Origin: Acidobacteriota bacterium
GTDB lineage: Bacteria; Acidobacteriota; Polarisedimenticolia; Polarisedimenticolales; Polarisedimenticolaceae
Assembly (NCBI GenBank): GCA_011773795.1
Contig: WVWW01000197.1
Location: 1-7,430, forward strand
Direction of reading: 5' to 3'
Length of the DNA: 7,430 nucleotides
The notes below the pieces were generated by a model. That model had not been told where the DNA came from. It was given only the letters and a program-made list of their open reading frames with translations, and did no database searches. A program made the translations under genes and the position numbers. This document shows, piece after piece, positions 1 to 6,876 of this stretch (the first letter of the stretch is position 1; each line of letters opens with the position of its first letter).

Positions 1-2067
1 GTGCTGCTCGGCCACGGCGACGCCGGCAAGACCACCTTGACCTCCGCCATGCTGCACACCTCCGGCGCGGTCAACCGCCTCGGCAAGGTCGACGACGGCA
101 GTTCGACCACCGACTTCGACGAGGAGGAGATCGAGCGCACGATCTCGCTGCAGACGGCAATTGCCCACCTGGAGTGGAAAGGCAAGAAGATCAACCTGAT
201 CGACACGCCGGGCTACGCCGCCTTCGTGGCCGACGCCAAAGTCGCCACGAGCGTCGCGGACCTGGGCCTGATCGTCGTCGAGGCGGTCTCCGGCGTCCAG
301 GTAATCACGGAGCGGACGTTCGACTACGCCAAGCAGTTCGATACTCCCGTACTGTTCGCCCTGAACAAGATGGATCGGGACAACGCCGTCTTCGACACGG
401 TCGTCGAGAACCTGCAGGAGCGCTTCGGCCGCGCCTGCGTGCCGCTCCAGTTGCCGATCGGAGCGGAGTCGAAGTTCGAGGGTGCCGTCGACCTGTTGTC
501 GATGAAGGCCTACACTTTCGCGAAGGACGACTCGGGCAAGATGACCTCCGGGGCCGTGCCCGACGATCTGAAGGATCGCGCCGAGTCCGCCCGCGCCGCT
601 TTGATGGAAATGGTCGCCGAGGCCGACGACGCGCTGATGGAGGCGTTCTTCGAAGCCGGCGAGCTCAACGAGGAACAGTTCGCCGCCGGTCTGCGCACCG
701 CGATCCGTACCCGCAACCTGTTCCCGATCGTCTGCACCTCCGCCTTGCACGTCATCGGCGTCCAACCGCTCATGAGCCTGATCGGCAATCTCGCCCCTGC
801 GCCGGGCGAGCGCGGGGCCGTGAGCGGCCACAAGCCCGGCGATGCGGAATCCGCCATCGAACGCAGCATCGGCGACGACGAGAAGATCTCGGCATTCGTG
901 TTCAAGACGATCGCCGACCCGTTCACCGGCAAGCTGTCGCTGATCCAGGTGCGCTCGGGCGTGCTCAAGGGCGACAGCAACGTGGTCAACGTCAGCCGTG
1001 GGAACGCCTCCGAGCGTCTCGGTCAGCTGAACGTCGCCCAGGGGAAGAACCTCACCACGGTGCCGGAGCTGCATGCCGGCGACATCGGCGTCGTGGCCAA
1101 GCTCAAGGAAACCCTCACTTCGGACACGCTGTGCGACCCGGCGTCGCCGATCGAGTACCCGAGGGTGACGTTTCGCGAACCGGCGATCTCGTACGCGGTG
1201 GAGCCGAAATCCAAGGGCGACGAGGAGAAGATCTCCACCGCCCTGACCCGCCTGACCGAAGAGGATCCCGTGCTGAGCGTGCGCCGCGACCCGAAGTCCG
1301 GCGAGCTGCTCGTCTCGGGCACCGGCCAGGTGCACGTCGAGGTGGCCATCGCGCGGATGAAGCGCAAGTTCGGCGTCGACGCGATCCTGCATCCGCCGAA
1401 GGTCCCCTACCTCGAGACGATCAAGAAGAAGGTCGAGAACGTCGAGGGCAAGCACAAGAAACAATCCGGCGGGCGCGGCCAGTTCGGCGTCTGCGTCGTC
1501 CACGTCGAACCGCTGCCGCAGGGCGGCGGGTTCGAGTTCGTGGACAAGATCTTCGGCGGGTCGATCCCGCAGAACTACCGCCCGGCGGTGGAAAAGGGCA
1601 TCCAGGAGACCGCCGAGCGCGGGGTTCTCTCGGGCAATCCGGTGGTCGACTTCCGCGTGACCCTCGTCGACGGCAAGTACCACAACGTCGACTCGTCCGA
1701 GATGGCGTTCAAGATCGCCGGCTCGCTGGCGTTCAAGGACGCGATGGAAAAGGCCGCCCCGACGATCCTCGAGCCGATCATGCACGTCGAGATCACCGCG
1801 CCCGAGGAGAACATGGGCGACATCATGGGCGATCTCTCCTCGCGGCGCGGCAAGCCGCAGGGCATGGAAGCCTCGGGGTCGAGCCAGATCATCCGCGCCG
1901 AGGTGCCGATGGCCGAGATGCTCGACTACGCCTCGACGCTCAAGTCGCTGACCAGCGACCGCGGCTCGTACACGATGGAGTTCGACCACTACGAGGAAGC
2001 CCCGGCCGTGGCGCGCAAGAAGATCATCGCGGACTACGAGGCTCAGAAGGTCCAGCAGGCCGGATGA
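1..2067 (+). CDS. fusA: Elongation factor G, EF-G2-like paralogue (5' partial)
   Basis: This is a translational GTPase of the EF-G family; the classical member drives tRNA-mRNA translocation on the ribosome. Counting from the first base, the P-loop GHGDAGKT is at residues 4-11, switch I RTISL at 46-50, DTPGY at 68-72, NKMD at 122-125 and SAL at 247-249. Domain II spans roughly 297-377 and domain III 390-465. Domain IV contains GGRGQFG (490-496) and the tip motif YHNVDSSEMAF (from about 560), and domain V closes the protein. Two features point to the EF-G2 branch (as in Thermus EF-G-2) rather than the main EF-G: Tyr72 replaces the catalytic His of DTPGH, and Ser49 replaces the switch I Thr. 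The GTG at base 1 is probably an internal Val codon, because relatives carry some 10-20 residues before the P-loop strand, so the true start lies outside the window. The 3' end is complete, and asnS follows after 7 bases. The family call is firm. The paralogue assignment and its role in vivo are inference, and fusA is used here as a family symbol. Confidence 0.93.
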   Translation: MLLGHGDAGKTTLTSAMLHTSGAVNRLGKVDDGSSTTDFDEEEIERTISLQTAIAHLEWKGKKINLIDTPGYAAFVADAKVATSVADLGLIVVEAVSGVQVITERTFDYAKQFDTPVLFALNKMDRDNAVFDTVVENLQERFGRACVPLQLPIGAESKFEGAVDLLSMKAYTFAKDDSGKMTSGAVPDDLKDRAESARAALMEMVAEADDALMEAFFEAGELNEEQFAAGLRTAIRTRNLFPIVCTSALHVIGVQPLMSLIGNLAPAPGERGAVSGHKPGDAESAIERSIGDDEKISAFVFKTIADPFTGKLSLIQVRSGVLKGDSNVVNVSRGNASERLGQLNVAQGKNLTTVPELHAGDIGVVAKLKETLTSDTLCDPASPIEYPRVTFREPAISYAVEPKSKGDEEKISTALTRLTEEDPVLSVRRDPKSGELLVSGTGQVHVEVAIARMKRKFGVDAILHPPKVPYLETIKKKVENVEGKHKKQSGGRGQFGVCVVHVEPLPQGGGFEFVDKIFGGSIPQNYRPAVEKGIQETAERGVLSGNPVVDFRVTLVDGKYHNVDSSEMAFKIAGSLAFKDAMEKAAPTILEPIMHVEITAPEENMGDIMGDLSSRRGKPQGMEASGSSQIIRAEVPMAEMLDYASTLKSLTSDRGSYTMEFDHYEEAPAVARKKIIADYEAQKVQQAG

Positions 2068-2074
2068 CCCCGGG

Positions 2075-3403
2075 ATGCAACGCGACCACGTCTACATCTC
2101 CGAGCTCGGAGAACACGTCGGCGCCGAGGTCACGCTCCGTGGCTGGCTGAGCCAGAAGCGCTCGTCGGGGAAGATCCGGTTCCTCGTCCTGCGAGACGGG
2201 ACGGGGTTCGTGCAGTGCATCGCTTTCGTGAAGAACGTCTCCCCCGAGACGTTCGAGGCCGCCGGCCAGCTCTCGCTCGAGTCTTCGCTGGTCGTGCGCG
2301 GCACGGTGAAGGCCGATGCGCGCGCGAAGGGCGGCTACGAGATCGACGTCCGCGAGCTCGAGTTGATCGGCGACGGTGGCGAGTTCCCGATCCAGCCCAA
2401 GGAGCACGGCGTCGAGTTCCTGTTCGACAACCGGCACCTGTACCTGCGCTCGCGAACGCCGCAGGCGGTGCTGCGGATCCGCAACGAGGTCGTGCAGGCG
2501 TGCCGCGACTTCTTCTACGAGCGCGGATTCGTGCTGATCGACTCGCCGATCCTCACGCCGGCCGCGTGCGAGGGCACGACCACGCTGTTCGAGACGGACT
2601 ACTTCGGCCAGCAGGCGTTCCTGGCGCAGTCCGGACAGCTCTACCTGGAGCCCGCGTGCATGGCGTTCGGGAAGGTGTACTGCTTCGGCCCCACGTTCCG
2701 CGCGGAGAAGAGCAAGACGCGCCGGCACCTCACCGAGTTCTGGATGATCGAGCCCGAGGTGGCCTTCCTGGAGCTCGCCGGCCTGCTCGACCTGGCGGAG
2801 GAGTTCGTCAGCTACATCGTCGCGCGGGTGCTCGACCGCTGTGCCGAGCCGCTCGAGTTTCTCGAGCGGGACACGTCCGGGCTGGAGCAGATTGCCGCAC
2901 CGTTCCCACGGATGACCTACGACCAGGCGGCGGAGATCCTCCGCGGTGAAGAAGCACAGAAGCGTATGCGTGAGGCCGGCGCGCCCCCCTTCGAGTACGG
3001 CGGCGATCTGGGCGCGCTCGACGAGACGATCCTCACCGAGGGGAAGGACCTCCCGCTCGCCATCACGCACTGGCCCAAGGAGATCAAGTCCTTCTACATG
3101 CAGCCGGCGGAGGACGACCCGGACAAGGTCCTGGGCCTCGACCTGCTGGCGCCGGAAGGCTACGGGGAGATCATCGGCGGCTCGCAGCGGATCCACGACC
3201 ACGATCTCCTGGAGCAGCGCATCCGGGAGCACGACCTGCCGATGGAGGCCTTCCAGTGGTACCTGGAGACGCGGCGCTACGGCACGGTCCCGCACTCCGG
3301 CTTCGGCATGGGGATCGAGCGCGTGGTCACCTGGCTCTGCGGGATCGCCCACCTGCGCGAGGCGATTCCCTACCCGCGGCAGATCCACCGCCTCTACCCA
3401 TGA
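2075..3403 (+). CDS. asnS: Asparagine--tRNA ligase (AsnRS)
   Basis: This cytoplasmic class IIb aminoacyl-tRNA synthetase uses ATP to charge tRNA-Asn with asparagine. The 442-residue protein starts with an OB-fold anticodon-binding domain (about 1-105, including VTLRGWL and LRDGTGFVQ). The class II catalytic core follows. Motif 2 starts FRAEKSKTRRH at 208 and runs into EFWMIEPE (221-228), which marks AsnRS rather than AspRS. Motif 3, GFGMGIER, is at 409-416, and the protein ends in IPYPRQIHRLYP. The order, length and many blocks (for example PKEHGVEFL and APEGYGEIIGGSQRIHD) recall the 438-residue Thermus enzyme as I remember it. The ATG start is supported because the N-terminus lines up with that protein. 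No convincing Shine-Dalgarno is seen before it. It follows the EF-G-like gene by 7 bases and its stop overlaps the rimO start (ATGA), so it is likely co-transcribed with both. It shows that the host can make Asn-tRNA directly. Confidence 0.96.
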   Translation: MQRDHVYISELGEHVGAEVTLRGWLSQKRSSGKIRFLVLRDGTGFVQCIAFVKNVSPETFEAAGQLSLESSLVVRGTVKADARAKGGYEIDVRELELIGDGGEFPIQPKEHGVEFLFDNRHLYLRSRTPQAVLRIRNEVVQACRDFFYERGFVLIDSPILTPAACEGTTTLFETDYFGQQAFLAQSGQLYLEPACMAFGKVYCFGPTFRAEKSKTRRHLTEFWMIEPEVAFLELAGLLDLAEEFVSYIVARVLDRCAEPLEFLERDTSGLEQIAAPFPRMTYDQAAEILRGEEAQKRMREAGAPPFEYGGDLGALDETILTEGKDLPLAITHWPKEIKSFYMQPAEDDPDKVLGLDLLAPEGYGEIIGGSQRIHDHDLLEQRIREHDLPMEAFQWYLETRRYGTVPHSGFGMGIERVVTWLCGIAHLREAIPYPRQIHRLYP

Positions 3404-4794
3404 AGACGACCAAGGTCGGCGTGATCAGCCTCGGTTGCGCCAAGAACCTCGTCGACAGTGAAGTCATGCTCGGCCATCTGGGGCGCGCGGGCTGCCGTTT
3501 CGTTCAGGATCCCGCCGAGGCGGATGTGATCCTCGTCAACACGTGCGGCTTCATCGAAGCGGCTCGCGAGGAGTCCGTCGAGACGATCCTCGAGGCGGCC
3601 GAGTTGAAGAAGACGGGCCGCCTACGGCGCCTCGTGGTCGCCGGGTGCATGGTGCAGCGTTATGCCGAGGAGCTGAAGAAAACCCTTCCCGAGGTCGATG
3701 CGTTCATCGGGCTCGATCAGCTCGACCGGATCGTCGAGAGCGCGGGTGTGGAGGCGGGCGACGCCGTACCGGCCAGCGACCTTCCGCTGTTGCAGCCCGG
3801 TGCCCGTGCCGCGGGACCGACGGCGACGGCGGCCTGGGGCCCCTCGACCTACCTCTACGACGAGCACACACCGCGCAGCCTCGCGACGCCGGCGTGGACC
3901 GCCTACGTCAAGATCGCCGAGGGTTGTGATCATACTTGCGCCTTCTGTGCCATCCCCTCCTTCCGCGGGAGCTTCCGCTCGCGCGACACGGCGAGTATCC
4001 ACGCCGAGGCGCTCGCGCTGTCCGAGCGTGGTGTTCGCGAGATCAGCCTGATCGCGCAGGACTCGAGCCACTACGGCCGGGACCTCGGGATGACCGAAGG
4101 CCTGGCGGCGCTGCTGGCCGAGCTGAACGGCATCGACGCGTTACGCTGGATCCGGTTGCACTACCTCTACCCCAACACGATCACGCCGATGCTGATCGAG
4201 ACGATGGCAGCGTTGCCCCGTGTGGTCGACTATGTCGACCTTCCGCTCCAACACGCGCACCCCGACACGCTCAAGCGGATGCGTCGCGGAGGATCGGGCG
4301 AGTCGCACCTGAAACTGCTCGAGCGGTTCCGGGCGGTGATGCCCGACGGCGCGCTGCGCAGCACCTTCATCGTCGGTTTCCCGGGAGAGACCGATGATGA
4401 ATTCGAGGCGCTGCTGGATTTCGTCGCCGCGGCCCGATTCGACCACCTCGGAGTCTTCACCTACTCGCACGAGGAAAGCACTCCCGCGTGCGCGGTGCCG
4501 GACGATGTTCCGCCAGAGGTCAAGGAGCGGCGACGGGAGCGCCTGATGGAATTGCAGCGCGGGATCGCGACCGAGGCCAACGAACGTCGGGTCGGCCGGA
4601 CGGTCGAGGTGCTGGTCGAGGGAGCGCACCCGGAGACCGAGCACCTGCTCGTCGGGCGCACCCGCGGCCAGGCCCTGGACGTCGACGGGCAGGTCCTGAT
4701 CAACGACGGAACCGCCGAACCCGGCAGCTTCGTTCGCGTCGAGCTCACCGAGACGGCCGGCTACGACCTCGTCGGGCGCGTCGTGGGAGCCTGA
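3400..4794 (+). CDS. rimO: Ribosomal protein S12 methylthiotransferase RimO
   Basis: RimO is a radical-SAM enzyme with two [4Fe-4S] clusters that adds a methylthio group to a conserved Asp of ribosomal protein S12, near the decoding centre. The 464-residue protein has the three parts of the family. The N-terminal MTTase domain has cluster cysteines at 13 (SLGCAKNLVDSE), 49 (NTCGF) and 83 (AGCMVQRY). The radical-SAM core has the CxxxCxxC cysteines 176, 180 and 183, followed by IPSFRGSFRSR and LPLQHAHPDTLKRMRR. A C-terminal TRAM domain lies at about 395-463. GCAKNLVDSE, YLYD before the core and the SFRG block favour RimO over the tRNA enzyme MiaB. The linker at about 121-149 is rich in Ala, Gly and Pro and looks longer than usual. 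The ATG at 3400 is chosen because the SLGC motif follows within ten residues and it overlaps the asnS stop by 4 bases. The open frame continues upstream only as an arginine-rich shadow of asnS. Confidence 0.96.
   Translation: MKTTKVGVISLGCAKNLVDSEVMLGHLGRAGCRFVQDPAEADVILVNTCGFIEAAREESVETILEAAELKKTGRLRRLVVAGCMVQRYAEELKKTLPEVDAFIGLDQLDRIVESAGVEAGDAVPASDLPLLQPGARAAGPTATAAWGPSTYLYDEHTPRSLATPAWTAYVKIAEGCDHTCAFCAIPSFRGSFRSRDTASIHAEALALSERGVREISLIAQDSSHYGRDLGMTEGLAALLAELNGIDALRWIRLHYLYPNTITPMLIETMAALPRVVDYVDLPLQHAHPDTLKRMRRGGSGESHLKLLERFRAVMPDGALRSTFIVGFPGETDDEFEALLDFVAAARFDHLGVFTYSHEESTPACAVPDDVPPEVKERRRERLMELQRGIATEANERRVGRTVEVLVEGAHPETEHLLVGRTRGQALDVDGQVLINDGTAEPGSFVRVELTETAGYDLVGRVVGA
4785..4789 (+). 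promoter_or_regulatory. Ribosome binding site for pgpA
   Basis: GGGAG lies within the last codons of rimO, 4 bases before the pgpA ATG at 4794. The spacing is short but workable. It supports the TGATG-overlapping start over the longer upstream open frame. Confidence 0.5.
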
Positions 4795-5264
4795 TGCGTC
4801 GCGACGCACGCTACTGGCTCGCCACCGGGCTGGGCTCCGGCCTGGTCCCGATCGCGCCGGGAACGGCGGGATCGGCGGTCGCCGTGGGGCTGGTGTGGGT
4901 CGCGAGCCGCGGCGGACCATGGTGGCCGGTCATCGTGTTCGCCGCGCTCCTGCCGCTCGGCTGGTGGAGCGCCGCAGCGACGGCGCGGAGCCTCGGCAAG
5001 AAGGACCCCGGTGTGATCGTGATCGACGAGTTCGCCGGTCAGTTCCTGGCGCTGCTGGCCCTGCCGCCGGTGTGGCCCGTGTTGCTTGGCGGTTTCGTTC
5101 TTTTCCGTCTGTTCGACATCGTCAAACCGCCGCCCGCGCGCAGGCTCGAGGCTCTCCGCGGGGCTACCGGTATCATGGCCGACGACCTGGTGGCGGGTCT
5201 CTACGCGAACCTGCTCCTGCAGCTCGCGGTACGGCTTGGCCCCGGCGTCTGGGGACTCGGATGA
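4794..5264 (+). CDS. pgpA: Phosphatidylglycerophosphatase A
   Basis: PgpA is a membrane enzyme that dephosphorylates phosphatidylglycerol phosphate to phosphatidylglycerol, the last step of phosphatidylglycerol synthesis and the precursor of cardiolipin. The 156-residue product has the typical family length and motifs in order: LATGLGSGLVPIAPGTAGS (9-27), the acidic DPGVIVIDEFAGQ (71-83, likely Mg2+ site), LFRLFDIVKPPP (103-114) and GIMADDLVAGLYAN (126-139). Hydrophobic stretches at about 28-37, 45-58 and 84-107 are likely membrane segments. The start is the ATG that shares one base with the rimO stop (TGATG), with GGGAG just upstream. The open frame extends further 5', but that part is a low-complexity shadow inside rimO. 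Its stop overlaps the ribF start by 4 bases. Family recognition is firm; activity on the substrate is taken from the family. Confidence 0.93.
   Translation: MRRDARYWLATGLGSGLVPIAPGTAGSAVAVGLVWVASRGGPWWPVIVFAALLPLGWWSAAATARSLGKKDPGVIVIDEFAGQFLALLALPPVWPVLLGGFVLFRLFDIVKPPPARRLEALRGATGIMADDLVAGLYANLLLQLAVRLGPGVWGLG
5251..5255 (+). promoter_or_regulatory. Weak candidate ribosome binding site for ribF
   Basis: GGGGA lies in the last codons of pgpA, 5 bases before the ribF ATG at 5261. The match to the anti-Shine-Dalgarno is partial and G runs are common in this GC-rich sequence, so it may be chance. Translation of ribF may depend mainly on coupling to pgpA. Confidence 0.3.
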
Positions 5265-6202
5265 AGGTTTGGAACGGGCTCGATGACCTCCCGGACGACC
5301 GCTCACCGGCGGTCGCGAGCATCGGGAACTACGACGGGGTCCACCGCGGTCATCAGAGGATCCTCGAGTCCGTCGTGGGCGACGCGCGGCAACGTGGTGC
5401 AGTGGCCGCCTTGATCACGTTCGACCCGCATCCTCTCACGGTGGTCGCCCCGGACCGGCGGCCCGACCTCGTGCAGACACGCCGACAGAAACTGCGCAGC
5501 CTCGAGAGCACGAGGATCGACGAGGTCCTGATCGTTCCGTTCGACGCCGCGCTCGCCGCACTCGAACCGGAAGCGTTCTTCGAGGAATTCCTGCTTCCGC
5601 GCTATCCGCTCGGGGCCCTGCACGTCGGTGACAACTTCCGGTTCGGGAAAGCCCGGCGCGGCGATGTGGAGCTGCTCGCGTCGATCGGGCAGCGCGCCGG
5701 CTTCGACGTGCGGCGCGTGGGCGCGGTCGAGGTCGATGACCGGATCGTCTCGTCGTCGGCGATCCGCCACGCCGTCCGCGACGGGGACGTTGCCCTGGCC
5801 GAGCGTTTGCTCGGCCGGCCCTTCGCCCTCACGGGCCTCGTCGCCCGTGGCGAGTCGCGCGGGCGCGAGCTCGGCTTCCCGACGGCAAACCTCGAACCGG
5901 ACAACATGCTGTTGCCGCGCCCCGGGGTCTACCTCACGCAGGTCCGCGCCCTGGCGGGGCGGCACGCCGCCATGACCAATATCGGGTTGCGTCCGACCTT
6001 CGGCAGAGACCGACTGACCGTCGAAACGCACGTGCTCGACTTCGACGACGATCTCTACGGCCAGCGAATCGAGGTGCTGTTCCTCGAACGCCTGAGAGAT
6101 GAGCAGCCGTTCGACGGCCCGGCCCAGCTCGCCGATCAGCTGGCCCGCGACCGGGCTGCCGCCGAGAGCTACTTCGCGCGACTGCGCCTGCCGATCAAGT
6201 GA
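5261..6202 (+). CDS. ribF: Bifunctional riboflavin kinase / FAD synthetase
   Basis: RibF phosphorylates riboflavin to FMN and then adenylates FMN to FAD in the cytoplasm. The 313-residue length is typical of the bifunctional bacterial enzyme. The N-terminal FAD synthetase half is a nucleotidyltransferase fold with GNYDGVHRGH at 22-31 (His28 and His31 of the HxGH site), TFDPHP at 53-58, a VGDNFRFGKARRGD block at about 125, and SSSAIR at 164-169. The C-terminal riboflavin kinase half has GRELGFPTAN (ending at 210), PGVYLTQV, TNIGLRPTF, and the conserved ending around YGQRIEVLFLERLRDEQPF. Tyr24 stands where Phe is more common (GxFDGxHxGH), a mild change. The start ATG overlaps the pgpA stop (ATGA) and sits just before the nucleotidyltransferase core. 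The longer upstream frame is a shadow of pgpA. The stop overlaps the tmk start (GTGA). Both halves appear intact. Confidence 0.96.
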   Translation: MKVWNGLDDLPDDRSPAVASIGNYDGVHRGHQRILESVVGDARQRGAVAALITFDPHPLTVVAPDRRPDLVQTRRQKLRSLESTRIDEVLIVPFDAALAALEPEAFFEEFLLPRYPLGALHVGDNFRFGKARRGDVELLASIGQRAGFDVRRVGAVEVDDRIVSSSAIRHAVRDGDVALAERLLGRPFALTGLVARGESRGRELGFPTANLEPDNMLLPRPGVYLTQVRALAGRHAAMTNIGLRPTFGRDRLTVETHVLDFDDDLYGQRIEVLFLERLRDEQPFDGPAQLADQLARDRAAAESYFARLRLPIK

Positions 6203-6876
6203 GCGAGTTGATTCGAGACGTGCGCTGGATCAGCTTCGAGGGCATCGAAGGCAGCGGGAAGTCCACGCAGGTGCGGCGCCTCGCCGACCGGCTCCGTCAA
6301 AGCGGGCGCGCCCTCACCGTCACCCACGAACCGGGTGGCACGGATCTCGGTGCGCGGATCCGATCGCTGCTCCTGAAGCCGACTCAGAGCCCGATGTCCT
6401 CGCTGACCGAGCTGCTGCTGTACACCGCCGACAGGGCCCAGCACCTCAACGAGGTCATCCTCCCCGCCCTCGAGGCCGGCGAGCACGTTTTTTGCGATCG
6501 TTACCTCGACGCCACACTGGCCTACCAGGGCTACGGCCGCGAGCTCGGCTGCGAACGCGTTCGCGAGCTTCACCGACACCCGCCGCTCGACCGGATGCCC
6601 GATCGCACCCTGCTGTTCGACCTGGACGTGGCGACCGGCCTCGGGCGAGCCCGCGAGCGGAACCGCGCGGCCGGTCTCGACGTGATCGAGGGCCGCTTCG
6701 AAGACGAGGCCGTCGAGTTCCACGAGCGCGTGCGCCGGGGCTACCTCGAGCTGGCTGCCGACGACGAGCTCCGATTTCGAGTCATCGATGCCGGCCGGAA
6801 CCCGGACGAGGTCGAGGCAGCCGTCATCGTCGCGCTGGAGGATTGGTGGCCGGATCTGGCGGAGGCCCCGGAATGA
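6199..6876 (+). CDS. tmk: Thymidylate kinase (dTMP kinase)
   Basis: Thymidylate kinase phosphorylates dTMP to dTDP with ATP, a required step in dTTP supply for DNA synthesis. The 225-residue protein has the P-loop GIEGSGKST (15-23), the dTMP-binding block THEPGGTDLGARIR (from 42), TADRAQH, and CDRY at 99-102 followed by the YQG block. The LID carries arginines 150, 152, 154 and 156, then EFHERVRRGYLELA. The P-loop lacks the basic residue of the human type and the LID is Arg-rich, so it resembles the E. coli class. The start is GTG, overlapping the ribF stop by 4 bases (GTGA), with no evident Shine-Dalgarno. TTG at 6208 or GTG at 6220 would be shorter alternatives that still keep the P-loop. 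Its stop overlaps the holB start. Pairing of tmk with holB is common in bacteria and links nucleotide supply with replication. Confidence 0.96.
   Translation: MSELIRDVRWISFEGIEGSGKSTQVRRLADRLRQSGRALTVTHEPGGTDLGARIRSLLLKPTQSPMSSLTELLLYTADRAQHLNEVILPALEAGEHVFCDRYLDATLAYQGYGRELGCERVRELHRHPPLDRMPDRTLLFDLDVATGLGRARERNRAAGLDVIEGRFEDEAVEFHERVRRGYLELAADDELRFRVIDAGRNPDEVEAAVIVALEDWWPDLAEAPE
6861..6865 (+). promoter_or_regulatory. Ribosome binding site for holB
   Basis: GGAGG sits inside the 3' end of tmk, with 7 bases between it and the holB ATG at 6873. This is the best Shine-Dalgarno in the window. It supports that start and suggests that holB can be initiated independently as well as by coupling to tmk. 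Confidence 0.7.

Noticed and set aside
1..3. The GTG at the first base as the true start of the EF-G-like gene.
   Set aside because: It leaves only three residues before the P-loop, too few for the first strand of the GTPase domain. Relatives have some 10-20 residues there, so the gene most likely begins upstream of the window.
174..2150. A 658-codon plus-strand frame overlapping the EF-G-like gene and running into asnS.
   Set aside because: Its translation is Arg/Gly/Pro-rich low complexity, the usual out-of-frame reading of a GC-rich gene. EF-G in the other frame is conserved end to end.
2024..3388. A 454-codon open frame on the minus strand covering nearly all of asnS.
   Set aside because: It is rich in Arg, Leu, Glu, Val and Asp with no recognisable domain, and it lies opposite a clearly conserved AsnRS. 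Long antisense frames are expected from strong GC bias at third codon positions.
3256..3399. An earlier start for rimO inside asnS, where the frame is open.
   Set aside because: The added residues are Arg/Pro-rich shadow sequence with no match to RimO N-termini, while the ATG at 3400 sits ten residues before the conserved SLGC motif and forms an ATGA overlap.
6464..6493. An imperfect GC-rich hairpin (6464-6479) followed by six T, resembling an intrinsic terminator inside tmk.
   Set aside because: The stem is short and interrupted, and about eight bases separate it from the T-run. It lies in the middle of a conserved coding region, followed by an overlapping downstream gene.
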